Shown piece by piece: positions 6,922 through 10,367 of a DNA stretch of 10,367 nt. The stretch's first letter is position 1, and every line of letters begins with the position of its first letter. The notes beneath the pieces were generated by a model. The model was not told the DNA's origin, searched no databases, and saw only the letters and a program-made list of their open reading frames with translations. Source of the DNA: JBHHZJ01 sp046758005 (GTDB lineage: Bacteria > Pseudomonadota > Alphaproteobacteria > Kiloniellales > J153); the NCBI GenBank assembly GCA_046758005.1, contig JBHHZJ010000115.1:1-10367 (forward strand), in the 5' to 3' direction. The translations under genes and the position numbers were made by a program.

Positions 6922-7060
6922 CTAGAGCAGATCCAGGTGGATGAGAATCGCCCGAAGGCGATTCATCGACCTGGATCTGCTCCAACTGTAATGTATAGAG
7001 CGGATTCACGTGATTGATTGGAACCGCGAAGTGGTTCCTATCAATCACGATCCACTCTAG
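6922..7060 (-). repeat. Double-hairpin repeat element, copy B (MITE/REP-like)
   Basis: This is the inverted copy of 4153-4291, equal in length and about 90% identical. Read on -, it begins CTAGAGTGGATC and ends GATCTGCTCTAG, so both termini carry intact CTAG within roughly 12-bp inverted repeats. Hairpin 1 (6996-7059) pairs GGAACC with GGTTCC and GATTGAT with ATCAATC. Hairpin 2 (6923-6984) pairs GAGCAGATCCAGGT with ACCTGGATCTGCTC perfectly over 14 bp, then AATCGCC with GGCGATT closing a C(TTCG)G loop (6953-6956). It fills the rsmB-rpe interval and ends four bases before the rpe ATG. No flanking target duplication other than CTAG itself is apparent. Confidence 0.93.
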
Positions 7061-7064
7061 ACAC

Positions 7065-7763
7065 ATGAAGCAGGCCGTCCGAGTCGCGCCGTCCATTCTG
7101 TCCGCCGATTTCGCCAAGCTGGGCGAGGAGGTGCGCGCAATCTCGGACGCCGGTGCCGACTACATCCATGTCGACGTGATGGACGGGCACTTCGTGCCCA
7201 ACATCACGGTCGGCCCGGCGGTGGTCGAGGCGCTGCGTCCGCATTCCAGCCTGCCGTTCGACGTCCACCTCATGATCGCGCCCACCGACCCGTACGTCGC
7301 GGCGTTCGCCGCCGCCGGCGCCGACATCATCACGGTGCACCCGGAGGCCGGACCGCACTTGCACCGCACGGTCCAGCTCATCAAGTCGCACGGCAAGAAG
7401 GCGGGGGTCTCGCTCAACCCGGCGACCCCGGTGAGCGCGGTCGAGCACGTGCTCGACGAGGTGGACCTCGTGCTCGTGATGAGCGTCAATCCCGGCTTCG
7501 GGGGCCAACGGTTCCTCGCCTCGGCGCTCGCCAAGATCGCGGAGCTGCGCCGCCTGATCGACGCGGCCGGGCGCACGATCGACCTGGAGGTCGACGGCGG
7601 CGTCAACTTTGACACCGCCGCGCAGGCGATTGCCGCCGGCGCCGACGTCCTGGTTGCCGGCTCCGCCAGCTTCCGCGGCGGACCCGGCGCCTACGCCGAG
7701 AACATTCGGCGACTGCGCCATCCGCAAGCGCAAGAGGCTCGCCGAAAGAGCGGCGGGGTCTGA
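7065..7763 (+). CDS. rpe: Ribulose-phosphate 3-epimerase
   Basis: The 232-residue TIM-barrel enzyme interconverts ribulose 5-phosphate and xylulose 5-phosphate in the pentose-phosphate or Calvin pathway. The active site is intact: HVDVMDGHFVPN (35-46) gives metal ligand His35 and acid/base Asp37, DVHLM (66-70) gives His68, MSVNPGFGGQ (139-148) is the flexible loop, and EVDGGV (175-180) gives the second acid/base Asp177. The phosphate-binding AGSASFRG follows. The start at 7065 is set by the conserved RVAPSILSADF opening; a TTG at 7014 would add 17 residues encoded by the repeat element and is rejected. No Shine-Dalgarno is visible because the bases upstream of 7061 belong to repeat copy B. 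The next gene starts two bases after the stop. Confidence 0.96.
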   Translation: MKQAVRVAPSILSADFAKLGEEVRAISDAGADYIHVDVMDGHFVPNITVGPAVVEALRPHSSLPFDVHLMIAPTDPYVAAFAAAGADIITVHPEAGPHLHRTVQLIKSHGKKAGVSLNPATPVSAVEHVLDEVDLVLVMSVNPGFGGQRFLASALAKIAELRRLIDAAGRTIDLEVDGGVNFDTAAQAIAAGADVLVAGSASFRGGPGAYAENIRRLRHPQAQEARRKSGGV

Positions 7764-7765
7764 AG

Positions 7766-9514
7766 GTGCCACACGGCTCGGCGGGGGGTCCGAGGGTCGC
7801 GGCCGGAACCGGCGTGGCCGGTTTCGCCGGCCGCCTGCGGGACCTGGCCCACCTGCCGCGCGAGCAGGCGCTGTCCCGCCTGGGTTACGGCCTCAAGCGC
7901 CCGGTTTTCGCCCTGCCGTTCTACCGCTATTCGCTGCCCGGGTTGACGGCGACGGCCCTCGCCGCGACCCCGACCGATCCGTGGCCGGGAAACGCGGAGC
8001 TGGGCGCGGCGATCGTTCGCGGCGAGTTCTCGTTCGCAGGGCCCACCCCGACCAAGCCCGAGCCGCCGTGGGCGCTCGGCGGCACGCGGCCGTGGTGGCT
8101 CGCGGAGCCGCACGGCTTTGCCTGGCTACGCGACCTGCGCGCGGCCGGCGGGGACGCGGCACGGCGGCGCGCGCGTGCGCTGGTGCGCGCCTGGGTCGAG
8201 CGCCACGCGGCCTGGAGCACGCCGGCCTGGGACCCGCTGGCCACGGGCCGTCGCCTGGCCCATTGGCTCGGCTGCTACGAGTTCTTCGCCGCCAGCGCCG
8301 AGATCGAGTTCCGCCAGCGCCTGCTCGCCAGCATCGCGCAGCAGGCGCAGCACCTGTGCCGGGTGCTGCCGGCCGGGCTGGCCGGGGCCGAGCTCATCGC
8401 CGCGCTCAAGGGCCTGATCTACGCCGGCGTCGCCCTGCCCGGCGGCGAGGCCTGGCGCGCGCGCGGCCTCGAGATCCTGCGGCGCGAGCTGCCGCGCCAG
8501 GTCCTCTCCGACGGCGGTCACGTCGAGCGCAGCCCGTCCCGTCATCTGGCGGTGCTGCGCGACCTGATCGACGTGCGCGCCGCCTTGCGCCGGACCGGAG
8601 CGCACGCCCACGCCGACGGCGTGCCGGCGGCGCTGCACGCCGCCATCGAGGCCATGGCCCCGGCGCTGCGGATGTTTCAGCACGGCGACGGCGGACTCGC
8701 CCTGTTCAACGGCTCGGTCGAGGAGGAAGGCTGGCAGGTGGAGCTGGTCCTGCAACGCGCCGGCGGTCCGCGCAGGCCGCTCGCCGAGGCCACGGACGGC
8801 GGATTCCAGCGCATGTGCGCCGGCCGCACCGTGGCGTTGATCGACGCCGGCGCCGCGCCCGGCCGCGGCCTCGACCGGCGGGCCCACGCCGGCACGCTTG
8901 GCCTGGAGGTGAGCGTCGGGCGCGAGCGCCTGATCGTCAGCTGCGGGGCCCGCCCGGGCGACCCCGCCTGGGAGCGGGCGCAGCGCGCCACCGCGGCGCA
9001 TTCGACGCTGGTCGTCGAGGACACGAACTCGTCCGAGATCCTGCCCGGCGGCGGATTCGGCCGCGCGGCGCGGATCGTCCATTGCCGGCGCGCGGAGGCG
9101 GAGGGCCGCACGTGGCTCGACCTCGCGCACGACGGCTACGCGCGCGGCTTCGGCCTGATCCACCGGCGGCGTCTGTACCTCGGCGCCGACGGCAGCGATC
9201 TGCGCGGCGAGGACCGGCTCGAGCCCATCCGGGCGCAGCGGCGCGGCGGCGCCTTCGCGCTGCGCTTCCATCTGCATCCCACGGTGCGGGCCAGCGTGGC
9301 GCAGAGCGGCGATACGGTGCTCCTGCGCCTGCCCAAGGGCGGCGGCTGGCAGCTGCGCACGACCGGCGCCCAAGTGGCGTTGGAGCAAAGCATCTACCTG
9401 GGCCACCCCGGGCAAATCCGGCGCAGCCGGCAAATCGTGCTGTCCGGCGCGTGGACGGCGCGCGGCGCGCGCGTCAAGTGGGCGCTGCGCCGGCTGGAAC
9501 CCAAGCGCGCTTAG
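7766..9514 (+). CDS. Heparinase II/III family protein
   Basis: The 582-residue product belongs to the heparinase II/III-like family: an N-terminal alpha-helical toroid followed by a beta-sandwich, found in polysaccharide lyases and in many alphaproteobacterial proteins of unknown substrate. Seen: an N-terminal segment LGYGLKRPVFALPFYRYSLP; the toroid with WSTPAWDPLATGRRLAHWL; the family hallmark DGGHVERSPSRH at 249-260; and TAAHSTLVVEDTNSSE around 409-424 in the beta domain, with His412 at the position typical of the lyase core. No signal peptide is evident, so a cytoplasmic site is more likely. The GTG at 7766 lies two bases after the rpe stop, with GGGG seven bases upstream inside rpe, pointing to coupled translation. 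The substrate is unknown; the downstream glycolipid-type transferase makes an envelope or capsule polysaccharide link possible. Confidence 0.88.
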   Translation: MPHGSAGGPRVAAGTGVAGFAGRLRDLAHLPREQALSRLGYGLKRPVFALPFYRYSLPGLTATALAATPTDPWPGNAELGAAIVRGEFSFAGPTPTKPEPPWALGGTRPWWLAEPHGFAWLRDLRAAGGDAARRRARALVRAWVERHAAWSTPAWDPLATGRRLAHWLGCYEFFAASAEIEFRQRLLASIAQQAQHLCRVLPAGLAGAELIAALKGLIYAGVALPGGEAWRARGLEILRRELPRQVLSDGGHVERSPSRHLAVLRDLIDVRAALRRTGAHAHADGVPAALHAAIEAMAPALRMFQHGDGGLALFNGSVEEEGWQVELVLQRAGGPRRPLAEATDGGFQRMCAGRTVALIDAGAAPGRGLDRRAHAGTLGLEVSVGRERLIVSCGARPGDPAWERAQRATAAHSTLVVEDTNSSEILPGGGFGRAARIVHCRRAEAEGRTWLDLAHDGYARGFGLIHRRRLYLGADGSDLRGEDRLEPIRAQRRGGAFALRFHLHPTVRASVAQSGDTVLLRLPKGGGWQLRTTGAQVALEQSIYLGHPGQIRRSRQIVLSGAWTARGARVKWALRRLEPKRA

Positions 9515-9598
9515 GCTGGAACGGGGCCGCGGGCGCGTCTATAAGGCTTTCGGCCCCCGCATTTTCGCGGGCGCCTTCGAGCCACGCGCGCCGAGCCC

Positions 9599-10367
9599 AT
9601 GTCCTTGCCCGTCCTGTTCCTCGCCTGCGCGGCCGTGGCGCTGCTGGCCTGGGGCGCGACCTGGGCGGTGCTGCGCGCGCTCGTGCGCTGGAGCGTCTAC
9701 GACACCCCGAACCCCCGCAGCAGCCACACCGGCCCCACGCCGCGCGGCGGCGGGCTGGCCCTCGTGCCCGTCGTGCTCGCGGCCTGGATCGCGGCGGCGG
9801 CCTGGCTGGGCGCGCCGCCCGGCCTGGGGTTCGCCGTGGCGGGCGCCGCCACGCTGGCCGCGGTATCCTGGATCGACGACCTGCGCGGGCTGCCCATCGG
9901 GCTGCGCCTCGCGGTGCACGCCGGCGCGGTCGCCCTCGGGCTTTTCGGACTGGGCGGCGCGGGTCCGGTCTTTCAAGGGCTGTTGCCGCCGCTGCTCGAC
10001 CGAATCGCGGCCGCGGTGCTTTGGCTGTGGTTCGTCAACCTGTTCAATTTCATGGACGGGATCGACGGCATCAGCGGCGTCGAGGCCATCTGCCTCGGCG
10101 TCGGCCTGTGCCTCGTCGGCGGGATCGCCGGTTGGCCGGCGCCGAGTCTCGCGCTCCCGGCCCTGCTCGCCGCCGCAACGCTCGGATTTCTGGTCTGGAA
10201 CTGGGAGCCCTCGAAGCTCTTCCTCGGCGACGTGGGCAGCGTCCCGCTCGGCTATCTGCTGGGATGGCTGCTGCTGCTCGCCGCGAGCGAGGGACAGTGG
10301 GCGGCGGCGCTGCTGCTGCCGCTCTATTACCTGGCCGACGCCTCGATCACGCTCGCCAAGCGCGCGG
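9599..10367 (+). CDS. Polyprenyl-phosphate glycosyl-1-phosphate transferase (WecA/MraY family, GT4-type), 3' end outside window
   Basis: A frame open from the ATG at 9599 to the window edge encodes 256 residues of a multi-spanning inner-membrane enzyme. The family transfers a sugar-1-phosphate from a UDP-sugar to undecaprenyl phosphate, the first step of O-antigen, exopolysaccharide or capsule synthesis. Motifs in order: DTPNPRSSHTGPTPRGGG (35-52), the cytoplasmic loop diagnostic of the WecA group; Asp-Asp at 93-94 (SWIDDLRGL), magnesium-binding; NLFNFMDGIDG (147-157); and FLGDVGS (208-214). The hydrophobic segments between them fit a roughly ten-helix topology, and YYLADASITLAKR near the edge is the usual lead-in to the missing C-terminal HxxH-type region. 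The 84-base gap behind the heparinase gene contains only a weak CCCGC/GCGGG hairpin (9556-9571), so co-transcription is possible. The sugar substrate cannot be told. Confidence 0.9.
   Translation, partial: MSLPVLFLACAAVALLAWGATWAVLRALVRWSVYDTPNPRSSHTGPTPRGGGLALVPVVLAAWIAAAAWLGAPPGLGFAVAGAATLAAVSWIDDLRGLPIGLRLAVHAGAVALGLFGLGGAGPVFQGLLPPLLDRIAAAVLWLWFVNLFNFMDGIDGISGVEAICLGVGLCLVGGIAGWPAPSLALPALLAAATLGFLVWNWEPSKLFLGDVGSVPLGYLLGWLLLLAASEGQWAAALLLPLYYLADASITLAKRA

Noticed and set aside
7014..7064. Upstream TTG start extending rpe by 17 residues
   Set aside because: The added residues are encoded by the repeat element, and family alignment supports the ATG at 7065.
8126..9433. Long minus-strand open frame (435 codons) opposite the heparinase-family gene
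   Set aside because: Shadow frame with low-complexity sequence; the + frame holds the family hallmarks.
9517..9545. Possible promoter before the WecA-type gene (TATAAG at 9540-9545)
   Set aside because: The -35 position matches consensus in only three of six bases; not distinguishable from chance.

Overview
The window looks like chromosomal DNA of a high-GC alphaproteobacterium. The pointers are strong G/C bias at third codon positions, a DUF1674/SdhAF4 gene divergent from htpX, and the run htpX - rsmB - rpe - heparinase II/III-like, an order I associate from memory with Rhodospirillales-type genomes. The exact taxon cannot be fixed from the sequence alone.

Left end (1-2260): a nearly complete acetyl-CoA synthetase-like gene enters from outside the window. 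Its base composition is visibly less GC-rich than everything to its right. About 90 bases after its stop lies a 204-base, high-GC in-frame remnant of the 3' end of a second, ordinary proteobacterial acsA, followed by a good hairpin terminator. The simplest reading is a foreign acs gene joined to a truncated resident acsA.

Middle left (2261-4152): a flavin-binding pyridoxamine-phosphate-oxidase-fold protein on +; a short AT-rich patch carrying a near-ideal sigma70 promoter whose predicted start is the ATG of a small Pro/Ala-rich protein (a probable leaderless mRNA); then, convergent on -, a secreted staphylococcal-nuclease-like protein with its own sigma70 promoter.

Repeat pair (4153-4291 and 6922-7060): two 139-base copies of one double-hairpin element, without gaps relative to each other, about 90% identical and in opposite orientation. 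Several of the 14 differences fall in stems, and two are full compensatory base-pair swaps. One hairpin is capped by a cUUCGg tetraloop. The ends are CTAG-bearing inverted repeats. One copy overlaps the stop codon of sdhAF4; the other ends four bases before the rpe start codon.

Middle to right (4288-10367): sdhAF4 (-) diverges from htpX (+), which has a heat-shock (RpoH)-like promoter candidate. After htpX come rsmB, the second repeat, rpe, a heparinase II/III-family protein two bases behind rpe, and a WecA/MraY-type polyprenyl-phosphate glycosyl-1-phosphate transferase that runs off the right edge. Housekeeping roles cover membrane-protein quality control, SDH assembly, 16S rRNA methylation and pentose-phosphate metabolism; the last two genes point to polysaccharide degradation or synthesis. 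No tRNA, rRNA, CRISPR array or transposase gene was seen.
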